Counted from the first letter of the stretch, positions 29,353 through 39,182 are shown. The stretch: DNA of 40,331 bases from Ruminococcaceae bacterium UBA6855 (GCA_002451755.1 DKDF01000049.1:13293-53623), one strand, 5' to 3'. Numbers and translations: made by a program. Notes: generated from the letters alone by a model not told the origin.

Positions 29353-32109
29353 TTAGCAAAAAACATCGCCGCTACAAATCACTCCGTCGCTACAAATCAC
29401 TCTGCCACGAACCGTCTCATGGTTTTGAATATTTTCCCAATCTGCGCTCGTTCCTCTATAACATATTTCATAGCAGCCGGGCAGAGCATTCGCGCCTAAT
29501 ATCCTCACACCGGCAGGAATGTTTATCCGAAGCGATCCGGGCATTATATCATAAAACAGACGCAAATAATAAAATGCGCTGTTGCCTATCACCGTAACGC
29601 TCTCGGGAATGTTTATATCTTCAATATGCTCGCAGCCCATGAAAGCATAATCGCCAATGGCAGTCACTTTATGGCCGTCAAGCTCATCCGGTATCTCAAC
29701 ATTTCCGCTTATGTATCTGTCGCAATCGACAATGCATGCCTCTCCATATTCGTTGAGGGTATATGAATACGGAGCCGAATGCAGCAGCTCTTTGTCCGCG
29801 TCTTTCACCTTGCGGAAGGTCGAATGTTTGAAAAGCCATTTGCAATAATTGCGGCAAGAATCTTTTGGGGCATCGAAAAAGTCATGATCCATTCTGTAGA
29901 GCTCAAGATCGAACCCGTCCGAAGCAGAAAAAACTTTTTCTGCTAAGTTTGCCGGTATAGAGATATCTGCCTGTTCACAACCACTGAAAGCCCAGCCTCC
30001 GAGAGAGCGCACGCCGTCCGGAACAGTTATTTCGCGCAGGCTGCTGCACTCCTCAAATGCCGACTGTTCTATCATATCCACGCTGTCCGGGATATCCGCC
30101 CTCACAAGGTTCCCGCAGCCAAAAAACGCCGCGTCATCAATACATCTTACTCCGTTCGGAATATCCACGCGCGTAAGGTTTCGGCAATTTCTGAACAGGT
30201 TGCGTCTTATGTTACTTATACCGCTCGGAAGCGATACCATTGTCAGAGCAGAGCAACCCTCAAATGCGCCGCGTCCTATTTGCTTTATAGACTCGGGTAA
30301 ATCTATGCTCATAAGACTTTCACATTCGCTGAAAGTCTCATTTCCGATTTCTTCGGTGCCGTACAAAACAGTTACCTGCATAAGCTTTTCGCAGCCTTCG
30401 AAGGCATTGTCATCAATTCTTTTAACACTATGCGGAATCACAAGGCTTTCGATATTGCGGCAGTTGTAGAACGCTTCTTTTCCGATGCACCCTACCTTAT
30501 AGCCTTCAAATTCGGACGGAATCTCGACTCTGCCGGAGATTTCCTTGTCGCAATCGATTATCTCCGCCTCATCGAAATGCAGAACATAACGGTAAGGACC
30601 GCTTTTTGTGCCAAACCGGATCTTTGTGTCACTCAATCTTATCTCCGAAAATCTGAGCAGCGTCTCCCACTCGTCTTTACTGCCGGTATAATTCAGCTCA
30701 TCCAAATCGCACGGCTCAAGATCATCATCAGCAGAAAGTCTCAGTGCGCTCCATATTTCTCTGAGACTGCTCACATTTTTTGAGATCGTTATTTTACGAA
30801 TATTGTTTGTTCCGCTGAATACACCCATTCCGATGTCTTTAATATCTCCCAGCATTGTCAGCTCGCGGATATTATCGCAATCTTTATAAGCCGTACCGTC
30901 GACCGAGAGCAGTTTTTCCGGAAAAGTGACCGCTTCAAGTGCGCTGCAGCCGTGAAAGGCATCAATACCGATATGCAGCAGACTGTCCGGAAGCTTTATC
31001 TCGCGCAGATTTTTACAAAATGCAAAAGTATCGCTCGCGATTTCCCGCAATTCATCCGGAAGCACTATCTTCTCCAGCCCGCATCTTTCAAATGCGCAGC
31101 ATCCGATTCTTGTTACGCTCGCCGGGACGACTACGCTTTCGATACCGCTGCAGCCCTCGAAAGCGTGGTCTCTTATAGCGGTCACTTTATATCCGTCGAT
31201 TTCCGACGGTATAACAAGATCGCCGGAGGCGGATTTGTCGTACCCGCTTATCGTAGCCTCGCCGCCGAATGCAGTATAAAAATACGGGGAGCTCTTTTTG
31301 CCGATATATACGTTCCCCTCTATTCTGACCATGTTTCTTTCCGTTAACTCCGACCATTGTTCGCCTGTGCCGGTATAATTTATGGAGCACCCGTCGTTAA
31401 GATTTATTCCCAAAGGAATTTCGAGCGCCGCCTGTTCTCTCGGGATATCGCAAAAAAGCTCATTGCATATATATTTGATTCCCGTGACATTATCGGATAT
31501 CACAAGTTCCATATTCTTGTGAAAACGCTCTGTTTCATTCGAAAATGCGTAGTGACCGACATTATATATATCGCCGAGAACGGTAACTTTTTTAAGACCG
31601 GGGCAGGCAAACGCCGAAAAGCCGAGACTTCTCAGGCTGTCCGGGAGAGTTATCTCGGTTATTCCGCAGCCGGCAAAGGCATTATCGCCGATGCATTCGA
31701 CTGTGTCGGGGATGTTTATATCCTCCAGCTTGACACAGCCTTCAAAAGCGAAATTCCCGATCGCCGTCAATCCCTCCGGAAGCTTTATTTCACTGAGCTC
31801 ACAGCATCCGGCAAAGACATTCTTTTCTATATAGCGAAGGCCTTCAGGAAGATTTACTCTTTTAAGGGCAGCGCAATTTCTGAAAGCACCCTCGCCTATC
31901 TCTTCAATGCCGTCCGGCACAGTCACCTCTTCAAGCGTTTCGGCGCACTTTTCGAACGCCATATTGCCTATACGCGTCACGGGATAGCCCTTGATAGTCT
32001 TTGGAATTCTTACTACGGGCTCGTGGGTTCGGCATTCCGTTATCGTCACGTCACCGAGAAGTACTGTGTACTTATACTTTGTACGGGTCACAAATGTTTT
32101 GCTCCTCAT
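29353..32109 (-). CDS. large BspA-type leucine-rich-repeat protein
   Basis: A 918-residue protein made almost entirely of LRR_5 repeats of about 23 residues (pattern IG..AF..C..L..I.LP..). Four times, near residues 10, 272, 500 and 770, the repeats are interrupted by the same module: Y.Y....GEA.I..CD, then G.VEIP...GYKVT.IG..AF. BspA-specific NYTGTGEQWSEL-type turns are also present. Relatives bind host matrix or other proteins, but this one has no signal peptide, anchor or sorting motif, so its location is unclear. The start overlaps the stop of the preceding LRR gene (ATGA), with AGGAGG upstream. Confidence 0.9.
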   Translation of the reverse strand: MRSKTFVTRTKYKYTVLLGDVTITECRTHEPVVRIPKTIKGYPVTRIGNMAFEKCAETLEEVTVPDGIEEIGEGAFRNCAALKRVNLPEGLRYIEKNVFAGCCELSEIKLPEGLTAIGNFAFEGCVKLEDINIPDTVECIGDNAFAGCGITEITLPDSLRSLGFSAFACPGLKKVTVLGDIYNVGHYAFSNETERFHKNMELVISDNVTGIKYICNELFCDIPREQAALEIPLGINLNDGCSINYTGTGEQWSELTERNMVRIEGNVYIGKKSSPYFYTAFGGEATISGYDKSASGDLVIPSEIDGYKVTAIRDHAFEGCSGIESVVVPASVTRIGCCAFERCGLEKIVLPDELREIASDTFAFCKNLREIKLPDSLLHIGIDAFHGCSALEAVTFPEKLLSVDGTAYKDCDNIRELTMLGDIKDIGMGVFSGTNNIRKITISKNVSSLREIWSALRLSADDDLEPCDLDELNYTGSKDEWETLLRFSEIRLSDTKIRFGTKSGPYRYVLHFDEAEIIDCDKEISGRVEIPSEFEGYKVGCIGKEAFYNCRNIESLVIPHSVKRIDDNAFEGCEKLMQVTVLYGTEEIGNETFSECESLMSIDLPESIKQIGRGAFEGCSALTMVSLPSGISNIRRNLFRNCRNLTRVDIPNGVRCIDDAAFFGCGNLVRADIPDSVDMIEQSAFEECSSLREITVPDGVRSLGGWAFSGCEQADISIPANLAEKVFSASDGFDLELYRMDHDFFDAPKDSCRNYCKWLFKHSTFRKVKDADKELLHSAPYSYTLNEYGEACIVDCDRYISGNVEIPDELDGHKVTAIGDYAFMGCEHIEDINIPESVTVIGNSAFYYLRLFYDIMPGSLRINIPAGVRILGANALPGCYEICYRGTSADWENIQNHETVRGRVICSDGVICSGDVFC

Positions 32110-33251
32110 TTTTTGTCCTCCTCATCATTGCATTTTATCGTTCTTAAGAGGCACTCATTGCCGGGGGCGACGGACACCTCGTTCCATTCTTCTCTTGTAC
32201 CGTCAAAGCGGACATTTTTCAGTCTGAAGCATCTTCTGAACGCGTTCTCGTCTATGCGCTTCACGCCGCGCGGAATCGTTATATCGCTGAGCTTATAGCA
32301 GCAGTTGAAAGCGCGTTCTTCTATCGTCACTATATTTTCGGGAATTGAAAGCTTTTTAAGCTCCGTACACCCTTCAAACATTCCGCGTGAGAGCTTCCTG
32401 ATTCGACCGGGCAGATTTATATCGGTGAGATTCAGGCAATATGCAAAAGCCTCGTCCCCTATGCTATGGATGCTGCCCGGCAGGCATATCTCCTGAATGG
32501 CGACACACTCGTTGAATGCACGGGCTCCGATTTTCGTCAGACCGTCGTACATTTCTATTTCCATCAGCTTTTTGCATCCCGAAAATGCCCGTGCGCCGAT
32601 CTCTTCGGTTTCATCGGAAAGCTCCAGCCTTTCGAGTTCCGTCCAGTTGCAGAAAGCCCCCTCACCAATGCGCCTGACCGTGTAGGGAACAGCAAACTCA
32701 TCAACAAAATCATCCGACATGCACAGCACAAGCTCCGTCATATCCGCGCTGAACAGGACATTCTGATCGTTTATGTAATGCTCGTTTCCCGTGGCAACAT
32801 TGACGCTCTCGAGACAGATGCAGTCTTCAAACGCATCGCCCGCTATATATTCCACCGTGTCGGGCAAATCTATTTCGCTGAGAGACCTGCACTGACCGAA
32901 CGCCCGGCTGCCTATGCTGACAATTCCTCTCGGCAGGACCATGCCGAAAAGATTGGTACATGAGTCAAATGTCCACTCAGATATATCTTTAACATTTGCC
33001 GGCAGAACAGCGCTTCTCATCTCAGTGCAGCCATAGAACGCTCCGCGTCCGATTTCAGTGACGCTGTCGGGAATCTGCACGCCAAGCATTCGCTTGCATT
33101 TCATGAACGCGAACGCCGCTATACCAACGACCGGAACACCGAAAAAGCTCTCCTGTATCTCAACATCTCCGCTTATGTTCTTGTCGCATTCCAGAATGAC
33201 CGCCCCGTTTTCGGTCTCATCATAGATGTATGAACCTATTTCTCTGATCAT
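32106..33251 (-). CDS. BspA-type leucine-rich-repeat protein
   Basis: A 381-residue LRR_5 protein with about 12 repeats. It starts with the module found four times in its larger neighbour (YIYDETENGAVILECDKNISG, trimmed here) and ends with a FDGTREEWNEVSV turn. No signal peptide is present. It is second of three LRR genes in one operon: 36 nt after the first, overlapping the third by 4 nt. GGAG lies 8 nt before the ATG. Confidence 0.88.
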   Translation of the reverse strand: MIREIGSYIYDETENGAVILECDKNISGDVEIQESFFGVPVVGIAAFAFMKCKRMLGVQIPDSVTEIGRGAFYGCTEMRSAVLPANVKDISEWTFDSCTNLFGMVLPRGIVSIGSRAFGQCRSLSEIDLPDTVEYIAGDAFEDCICLESVNVATGNEHYINDQNVLFSADMTELVLCMSDDFVDEFAVPYTVRRIGEGAFCNWTELERLELSDETEEIGARAFSGCKKLMEIEMYDGLTKIGARAFNECVAIQEICLPGSIHSIGDEAFAYCLNLTDINLPGRIRKLSRGMFEGCTELKKLSIPENIVTIEERAFNCCYKLSDITIPRGVKRIDENAFRRCFRLKNVRFDGTREEWNEVSVAPGNECLLRTIKCNDEEDKK

Positions 33252-33287
33252 CGCCTTTTCTCCTCTTCTTGCCCTTCATATAATCTT

Positions 33288-33911
33288 TTACCACATTTTA
33301 TAGCGTTCGATATTTTCGCGGACAAGACCGACCCCCTCAGCCCGTTCAAAGTTCTCATCCGTCGGCTCCTCCATGTAATCATAGCGGATGATATCACAGC
33401 AGCTATTAAACACTCTTTTGCCGGAGATCTTTGTACCGGAATACATATATATACGACTACCGCACTCGGCAAAAGTTCCATCCTCGATATCGGTTACGGT
33501 ATCGGGAAGCCATATTTTTGTCATAGAAACGCAGTGCCAAAATGCATGTCCGCCTATATAATTGACTCCGCGGGGAACAACCATCCACTCGAGAGCATTG
33601 CAAAAAGAAAACGCTCCGCCTTCGATTCGCTCAAGCGTTCTCGGCAATTTAAATTCGGTTATTCTGTTGCTGTCTGCAAACGCACCCTCTCCTATTACAC
33701 GCACACCCTCCGGAACGGTCACACTGCCGATCATGTACTGTTCCTGAAATGCCGCTCTTCCGATCTCAACAACCGGATAGCCGCCGAGATACGCCGGAAT
33801 CACCGTATCATGTTTCTCAAAATCGTACTCTCTGAGATGCCTGACTATCGTCGCTTCTCCGAAGCGGACGGTGTATTCATACATGCTTTCTGTTCTTACA
33901 TCATTTTCCAT
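33288..33911 (-). CDS. short BspA-type leucine-rich-repeat protein
   Basis: A 207-residue LRR_5 protein: one copy of the module (YEYTVRFGEATIVRHLREY), about five repeats, and then a non-repeat tail (FERAEGVGLVRENIERYKMW). It has no signal peptide. The repeat strand ends in GSRIYMYSGTKISGKRVFNSC, so it appears complete rather than truncated. It is the first gene of the LRR operon, with GGGAG 9 nt before the ATG and a hairpin in the leader. Confidence 0.85.
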   Translation of the reverse strand: MENDVRTESMYEYTVRFGEATIVRHLREYDFEKHDTVIPAYLGGYPVVEIGRAAFQEQYMIGSVTVPEGVRVIGEGAFADSNRITEFKLPRTLERIEGGAFSFCNALEWMVVPRGVNYIGGHAFWHCVSMTKIWLPDTVTDIEDGTFAECGSRIYMYSGTKISGKRVFNSCCDIIRYDYMEEPTDENFERAEGVGLVRENIERYKMW

Positions 33912-33936
33912 ATTTTTTTACTCCCGTTTTGTGATT

Positions 33937-33950
33937 CCCGCAAATGCGGG
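33937..33950. promoter_or_regulatory. leader hairpin of the LRR operon
   Basis: CCCGCA-AA-TGCGGG, a perfect 6-bp hairpin in the leader just before the ribosome binding site. The flanking GATTCCCGCAA matches one end of the inverted repeat at 11255. Confidence 0.5.
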
Positions 33951-33964
33951 TCATTTTCGGACAT

Positions 33965-33992
33965 ATAATAACAGAAAATTTTTCTTTGTCTA
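33965..33992 (-). promoter_or_regulatory. promoter of the LRR operon
   Basis: TAGACA (-35, 33992-33987), a 16-bp spacer and TATTAT (-10, 33970-33965), about 54 nt before the first LRR start. The stretch from here to the rpoD terminator (34160) shows nothing else recognisable. Confidence 0.55.
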
Positions 33993-34159
33993 TAGGCTCG
34001 GTATTAAGCCCGCTTTTTTCGGTACGAACAAGAACTTTTGAGTGATTTTTTAGTTATGAAAAGCAATTCAGTCTCAGCTTGGCGGTTCACACAATCACAT
34101 ATAAAAGGCAGCAAAAGAACTTTATTGTCAATTTCAGCAACACAATGTCAAAAAATCAC

Positions 34160-34204
34160 AAAAAAATAAAACCGACCGCAAGTTTTTAAGCTTGCGGTCG
34201 GTTT
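34160..34204 (-). terminator. rpoD terminator
   Basis: AAACCGACCGCAAG pairs perfectly with CTTGCGGTCGGTTT, followed on the minus strand by TATTTTTTTGTG. Confidence 0.85.
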
Positions 34205-34226
34205 CTTTGATTGTTTGATTGTTTTA

Positions 34227-35327
34227 TTATTCGACGTAGTCCCTGAGCTTTTTGCTTCTCGTCGGGTGACGGAGCTTGCGCAGAGCCTTCGCCTCGATCT
34301 GACGGATGCGCTCACGGGTGACGTTGAACTCTTTGCCGACTTCCTCGAGGGTGTGAGGATGGCCGTCGGTGAGTCCGAAGCGCATCGAGAGCACGCGCTC
34401 CTCACGGGGAGTAAGGGTCTTGAGCACATGGGCGAGCTCCTCCTTGAGCAGGGTCGCCGAAGCGGCGTCTGCCGGGGCGGGAGCGTCGTCATCGGGGATG
34501 AAGTCGCCGAGATGGCTGTCCTCCTCCTCGCCGATGGGGGTCTCAAGAGAGACGGGCTCCTGAGCCACGCGCATTATCTCGCGCACCTTGTCAACGGGCA
34601 TATCGAGCACCTCGGCTATTTCCTCCGCCGTGGGGTCTCTGCCGTTCTTGTGCAGCAGCTGGCTGTTGGTCTTCTTGACCTTGTTTATGGTCTCGACCAT
34701 GTGAACGGGGATTCTTATCGTCCTCGCCTGGTCGGCTATGGCGCGGGTTATCGCCTGCCTTATCCACCATGTGGCGTAGGTTGAGAACTTGAAGCCCTTT
34801 GTGTAATCGAACTTGTCAACAGCCTTGATAAGTCCGAGGTTGCCCTCCTGAATAAGATCGAGGAACTGCATGCCTCTGCCGACATAACGCTTTGCGATGC
34901 TGACGACGAGCCTGAGGTTCGCCTCGGTCAGTCTGCGCTTTGCGGCGGGGTCGTTGTCGCCTATTCTGATGGCGAGCTCGATCTCCTCCTCGGGGGTGAG
35001 CAGCGGAACCTTGCCTATCTCCTTGAGATAGACCTTGACGGGGTCGTCGATAGTGATGTTCTTGTCATCAGTGACCCCTGCGGTGTCAGCGGTCGACTTG
35101 GGCGTCTCGCCCAGATCGAAGTTGACATCATCCACATCCAGCATCGACAGATCGTCGATTATCTCGATATTCTGCGCCTCGATAGACTCATAGAGCTTAT
35201 CAAGATCCTCGATATCAAGATCCATGTCGACTATTACCGTGTCGATCTCCTGGGTGGTCAGTTTGCCTGCAGCTTTACCCTTTTCAATAAGGGCTTTCAC
35301 CGCCGGTCTTTTTTCGATACCATCCAT
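34227..35327 (-). CDS. rpoD: RNA polymerase primary sigma factor
   Basis: A 366-residue housekeeping sigma factor. Residues 1-70 are a region 1.1-like domain ([20 protein letters not shown]). Region 1.2 has [22 protein letters not shown]. Region 2 has [26 protein letters not shown] and the -10 recognition helix [18 protein letters not shown]. Region 3 follows, and region 4.2 ([20 protein letters not shown]) reads the -35. Its presence fits the TTGACA/TATAAT promoters seen in this window. It follows dnaG by 72 nt, the classical dnaG-rpoD arrangement. Confidence 0.97.
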   Translation of the reverse strand: MDGIEKRPAVKALIEKGKAAGKLTTQEIDTVIVDMDLDIEDLDKLYESIEAQNIEIIDDLSMLDVDDVNFDLGETPKSTADTAGVTDDKNITIDDPVKVYLKEIGKVPLLTPEEEIELAIRIGDNDPAAKRRLTEANLRLVVSIAKRYVGRGMQFLDLIQEGNLGLIKAVDKFDYTKGFKFSTYATWWIRQAITRAIADQARTIRIPVHMVETINKVKKTNSQLLHKNGRDPTAEEIAEVLDMPVDKVREIMRVAQEPVSLETPIGEEEDSHLGDFIPDDDAPAPADAASATLLKEELAHVLKTLTPREERVLSMRFGLTDGHPHTLEEVGKEFNVTRERIRQIEAKALRKLRHPTRSKKLRDYVE

Positions 35328-35399
35328 TACTTCTCTGTCTCCTTCTCTTTATGTTGCATATTGAGTCGGTCTTTTATGTCATGACCCTAAAGCAGGACA

Positions 35400-37160
35400 T
35401 CAATCCCGTTTATCGGATCTGAACAGCTTTGCGAAATCGTCGTCGCTCAGTTCGGAGGCTTTTATGCTCTCCGGCTTATTTTTTTCCTCTTTGAGTATTT
35501 TTATACAGTCGGCGCACTCCTCGACGGTGTTGCTCAGCTGAGCCGCAGAGCGGAATATGCGCTCGACCTCGTCCATCTCATCGGGCGTGAACTCGGACGA
35601 GAGGAAATACGGTTCGGTATTGCCGCCCTCGTCAAGACGCGAAAGAATGACCGAAAAGATGCGTCTGTTGAGCGCGGTAACAAAATAATCCGCAGACAGC
35701 TCGTCCTTGAGCTTGTTATAGAAATCCGGGTTCCGCATGAGCGAGGCAATCAGCGTCTCCTCCGCCTTTGCGGCGCGCAGATGCTGGGAGCGCTCCGGGT
35801 TCTTTGTGTTCTGACCGTTTATCAGCAGGCGTTTCTGATCCTGCTCGCGCTGAGCCATGCGGCGTTTTCTGAGTCCCGCGCGCTTATATTTCACCTGCGA
35901 TTCGATAGCGAGCTTGTCCACGCCGAGCTCATTCGCAAGCCGCGAGGCATAGACATCGACTTCAACGGGACTCGGTATCCCCGCGAGCACCTCCGTCGCC
36001 GCGGAAAGATATTTCACCTTTCCGTCGTCGGTAGACAGGTCAATCCCCTGACGCGCCCGAAGGAGTCTGTACTCCGTGTCGTTCGCCGCACCGTTTATGA
36101 TATCGCGGAAACGCTGAGCGCCGTATTTTTTGATTATCTCATCGGGATCCTTGCCGCCGGTCAGGCGCAGAACCTTTATCTCCATGCCCGTGGTGCCGAA
36201 TATTCCGAGCGCGCGGGCGGTAGCCTTCTGCCCCGCCTCATCGGCGTCATACGAGAGGATTATCTCATCCGCATAGCGCGAGAGCAGATTCGCCTGCTCT
36301 TTCGTCAGCGCGGTGCCGAGGCAGGCGACGGCATTCGTGAAGCCCGCCTGATGCAGGGCTATGACATCCATATAGCCCTCGGCGATAATGAGCTTGCCGC
36401 CATTTCCGTTCTTTGCAAAATTCAATGCAAAGACGCCGTTGCTCTTTTTATAAACGAGCGTGTCCGAAGTGTTTATGTATTTCGGCTTCGAGTCATCGAG
36501 CACTCTGCCGCCGAACGCTATGACATTGCCGCGCGGGTCGATTATCGGAAACATCACGCGGTTGCGGAAGTTGTCGTAATAAGATACTTTTCCGTTTTTG
36601 TCGCTGCGGCGCAGAAGATTCGCGCTCTCGAGCAGAATATCGTCAAAGCCCTGTTCGTTGAGGTGATTTTTAAGCGCGCGCCAATCGTCCGGAGCAAAGC
36701 CCAGACCGAAGTGGCGGATAGTTTCCATAGTCAGCCCGCGGTCAAGGAAATAGCTGAGGGCATGTCTGCCTCTGTCGGTAAAGAGCTGAGAATGAAAGAA
36801 CTTCGCCGCCGCGCGGTTCGCCGCCAAAACGGCGGTGCGCTTTTTGGCGAGGGTATCGTCATAGCCGTCCTCCGGCAGAGCCATTCCGGCTCTGTCCGCA
36901 AGCTGCTTGACCGCCTCCATATAGTCGAGATTTTCCATTCGGCGCACGAAAGTTATCACATCGCCGCCGACTCCGCAGCCGAAGCAATAGAAGCTCCCGT
37001 TTTCGGGATAAACGGTAAAAGACGGGGTCTTTTCGTTGTGGAACGGGCAGAGTCCGACGAGGTTCTTGCCCCTTCGGCGCAGGTTGACATAGGGAGAAAT
37101 GACGCTCTCTATATCCGTATTTGCGCGCAGCTGTTCGAGAAAACTGTCGCTGAGTCTCAT
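35400..37160 (-). CDS. dnaG: DNA primase
   Basis: A 586-residue primase. The N-terminal zinc finger is LCPFHNEKTPSF to FYCFGCGVGGDVI (ligands C, H, C, C, about residues 38-62). The catalytic core includes the FGLGFAPDDW and FRNRVMFPIIDPRGNVIAFGGR blocks, and the TOPRIM metal site lies in LIIAEGYMDVIALHQ and ILSYDADEAGQKA. The C-terminal 150 residues are the DnaB-binding helical domain (NPDFYNKLKDELSADYF). The ATG at 37160 has GGGGTG 7 nt upstream. It makes RNA primers at the replication fork. Confidence 0.96.
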   Translation of the reverse strand: MRLSDSFLEQLRANTDIESVISPYVNLRRRGKNLVGLCPFHNEKTPSFTVYPENGSFYCFGCGVGGDVITFVRRMENLDYMEAVKQLADRAGMALPEDGYDDTLAKKRTAVLAANRAAAKFFHSQLFTDRGRHALSYFLDRGLTMETIRHFGLGFAPDDWRALKNHLNEQGFDDILLESANLLRRSDKNGKVSYYDNFRNRVMFPIIDPRGNVIAFGGRVLDDSKPKYINTSDTLVYKKSNGVFALNFAKNGNGGKLIIAEGYMDVIALHQAGFTNAVACLGTALTKEQANLLSRYADEIILSYDADEAGQKATARALGIFGTTGMEIKVLRLTGGKDPDEIIKKYGAQRFRDIINGAANDTEYRLLRARQGIDLSTDDGKVKYLSAATEVLAGIPSPVEVDVYASRLANELGVDKLAIESQVKYKRAGLRKRRMAQREQDQKRLLINGQNTKNPERSQHLRAAKAEETLIASLMRNPDFYNKLKDELSADYFVTALNRRIFSVILSRLDEGGNTEPYFLSSEFTPDEMDEVERIFRSAAQLSNTVEECADCIKILKEEKNKPESIKASELSDDDFAKLFRSDKRD

Positions 37161-37278
37161 CCGTTCTCACCCCTTTCAATAATATATACGCAAAAAATCC
37201 TGTTTCCCCTACAAAGTTATCAAAAAATTTAAAAAATTTTGCGTTCGGCTTTGTATCAGATAAGTCGGTGTTAAACAA

Positions 37279-37318
37279 AGCGACGGCGAAAAGCGCCTTT
37301 GCACTCTCCGCCGCCGCT
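37279..37318 (-). terminator. possible terminator of the DUF378 gene
   Basis: GGCG-CTTTT-CGCC within a longer imperfect GC-rich stem, followed on the minus strand by TTTGTTTAA. The fold is imperfect. Confidence 0.4.
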
Positions 37319-37342
37319 GCAATTTCCAATTCCTTTTAAAAA

Positions 37343-37564
37343 TTACTTCGTTTTTCCGTCATTCGTCTCGAGGAGCGTATTCTCCCTGAAAAACAGCGAG
37401 ATGCACCAGATGCCTGCGAGCGCCACGAGCGTATATATGATCCTCGCGACTATCGATCCCTGGCCGCCGCATATCCACGCGACGATATCGAATTTGAACA
37501 GGCCTATGCTACCCCAGTTGAGCGCGCCGATTATTACTAAAATAAGCGATATTCTGTCGATCAT
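37343..37564 (-). CDS. DUF378 small membrane protein
   Basis: A 73-residue protein with two transmembrane helices (ISLILVIIGALNWGSIGLF and IVARIIYTLVALAGIWCISLFF) and the DUF378 hallmark GALNWGSIGLFKFDIVAWI. The family, like B. subtilis YuzA, has no known role. I use the ATG at 37564 (GGAG 8 nt upstream) and ignore the longer open frame, whose first 71 residues are basic and unlike the family. Monocistronic. Confidence 0.88.
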   Translation of the reverse strand: MIDRISLILVIIGALNWGSIGLFKFDIVAWICGGQGSIVARIIYTLVALAGIWCISLFFRENTLLETNDGKTK

Positions 37565-37692
37565 TTTTCTCACTCCTTTTGCGATTAGTATCGCCGGAGC
37601 GTCGGTTTTTATTCGCCCGCAAATCGGATTTTTGCAGTCAGAAAAATATTTCCTTTTATGAACCTTGTCATTTTTGTCACAGGAGTTTGACA

Positions 37693-37737
37693 TTTTTGCA
37701 ACACTGTTTAAAAAATTCTTAAACCGTGTTGCAAAAA
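37693..37737. repeat. 12-bp inverted repeat between divergent genes
   Basis: TTTTTGCAACAC (37693-37704) and GTGTTGCAAAAA (37726-37737) are exact reverse complements, with a further TTTAA/TTAAA pair inside. They lie between the divergent DUF378 and lipase genes. No T-run points to termination, so an operator or RNA structure is more likely. Confidence 0.55.
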
Positions 37738-37831
37738 GAGTGAAAAACAATCTCATTTTTACAAAATATAAAACCACGGGCTTTATTGATAAGATAAACT
37801 TCTAAATGTAATGATATAGGAGGGATCTTTG

Positions 37832-39115
37832 ATGAAAGCGAAAATCGTTAAACGCACACTGAGCCTGATAACAGTTCTGACGCTCATATTCACTCTCGCC
37901 GCACAGGGAGTGAGCGCGATCGGGTCGATTGATATCAACAAATACCCCTATGTATATGTCCACGGTCTTTTCGGCTGGGGCGAGGATGAGGGAATCGACG
38001 ACACGCTCCCCTACTGGGGCTCGGCATCATGCTCGCTCATGGACGAGATGAACAAGAGCCGTTATGAGAGCTACGCCGCATCCGTCGGCCCGATGTCAAG
38101 CAACTGGGACAGAGTCTGCGAGCTCTACGCACAGATAACCGGAACGCGCGTTGACTACGGCGCGGCGCACTCCGAAAAATATCACCACAGCCGCTACGGC
38201 AGGACATATTCCGAGCCGATGATCGAAGGCTGGGGCGAACCGGACGCCGACGGCAACATCAAAAAGATAAATCTTATCGGTCACTCGTTCGGCGGCGCGG
38301 CAGTCAGAACGCTCACCGCCCTGCTCGAATACGGCAGCGCAGAAGAACAGGCGGCAACCGCCCCCGAGGACATCTCCCCGCTGTTCACAGGCGGCAAGGG
38401 TCACTACATAAACTCGGTCACAACGCTCTGCGCTCCGCACAACGGCACGACGCTGACATATATTGCGGACAACATGAATCTCACCGAGCTCGGCGAAGCA
38501 GCGTGCTATATTTACGCAGGCTTCATGGGTCGCTCGAAGCTCAACGGCTATGTTGACTTCCACCTTGAGCAGTTCGGTCTGACCCGCATCCCCGGCGACG
38601 ACTCGACTCCCGAAGAAGCGTTCATAAAAGCATTCATTACCATCATGAGCCAGCCGGACAACGCAATGTTCGACATGTATCCCGAGAGAGCCGAAGAGAT
38701 AAATAAAACGGCAAAGCCGGTCGACGGAGTTTATTACTTCTCATATTCATATCAGACCACGCGCAAGACGCTCGTCGGCACTCAGGTTCCCATGGCGAAA
38801 ACGCTCATCGTCCTGCGCCCGATGGCAAATCTCATCGGCGTATATTCGAGAAATCTCGACACGGACTACAAAATAGACTCATCGTGGCTGCCGAACGACG
38901 GACTCGTCAATGTTGTATCCGCGCGCTATCCGTTCACCGACGCGCATGAGGACTACACCGCTAACGCAGAGCTTCAGACCGGCAAATGGTATGTCATGCC
39001 CACGCGCGAGGGCGACCACGGCACGGTCATCGGAATGCAGTGCACGAAGAGACAGACGCTCAGCTTCTATTATGAGCTGACCGATCTTATAGAGAGCCTG
39101 CCCGTAACGGATTGA
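37832..39115 (+). CDS. secreted lipase (I.5 / staphylococcal lipase type)
   Basis: A 427-residue alpha/beta hydrolase. A signal peptide (basic MKAKIVKR, hydrophobic TLSLITVLTLIFTLAAQ, cleavage after GVSA) leads to the mature KYPYVYVHGLFGWGEDE oxyanion region typical of Staphylococcus and Bacillus family I.5 lipases. The nucleophile is the Ser in INLIGHSFGGAAVR. The acid is probably the Asp in SWLPNDGLVNVVSARYP and the base the His in EGDHGTVIG. It would cleave extracellular triglycerides or esters. AGGAGG lies 8 nt before the ATG at 37832; a TTG one codon earlier is less likely. Confidence 0.9.
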   Translation: MKAKIVKRTLSLITVLTLIFTLAAQGVSAIGSIDINKYPYVYVHGLFGWGEDEGIDDTLPYWGSASCSLMDEMNKSRYESYAASVGPMSSNWDRVCELYAQITGTRVDYGAAHSEKYHHSRYGRTYSEPMIEGWGEPDADGNIKKINLIGHSFGGAAVRTLTALLEYGSAEEQAATAPEDISPLFTGGKGHYINSVTTLCAPHNGTTLTYIADNMNLTELGEAACYIYAGFMGRSKLNGYVDFHLEQFGLTRIPGDDSTPEEAFIKAFITIMSQPDNAMFDMYPERAEEINKTAKPVDGVYYFSYSYQTTRKTLVGTQVPMAKTLIVLRPMANLIGVYSRNLDTDYKIDSSWLPNDGLVNVVSARYPFTDAHEDYTANAELQTGKWYVMPTREGDHGTVIGMQCTKRQTLSFYYELTDLIESLPVTD

Positions 39116-39145
39116 TAAATCACTGGGAATAAATAATATGTATGT

Positions 39146-39182
39146 AACCCCCAATCGCAGTTGCTGCGGTTGGGGGTTGTTT
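39146..39182 (+). terminator. lipase gene terminator
   Basis: AACCCCCAATCGCAG pairs with CTGCGGTTGGGGGTT (one G.T pair), followed by GTTTTG on the plus strand. Confidence 0.8.

Noticed and set aside
33248..33481. A 77-codon open frame at the end of the short LRR gene
   Set aside because: A frame shadow inside the LRR gene; the LRR frame continues cleanly to its own stop.
35781..37232. A 483-codon open frame on the plus strand
   Set aside because: It lies entirely opposite dnaG, has no family features and no ribosome binding site; it is a shadow of a GC-rich gene.
37565..37777. 71-residue N-terminal extension of the DUF378 protein
   Set aside because: DUF378 proteins are about 70 residues and begin at the internal ATG, which has GGAG upstream.
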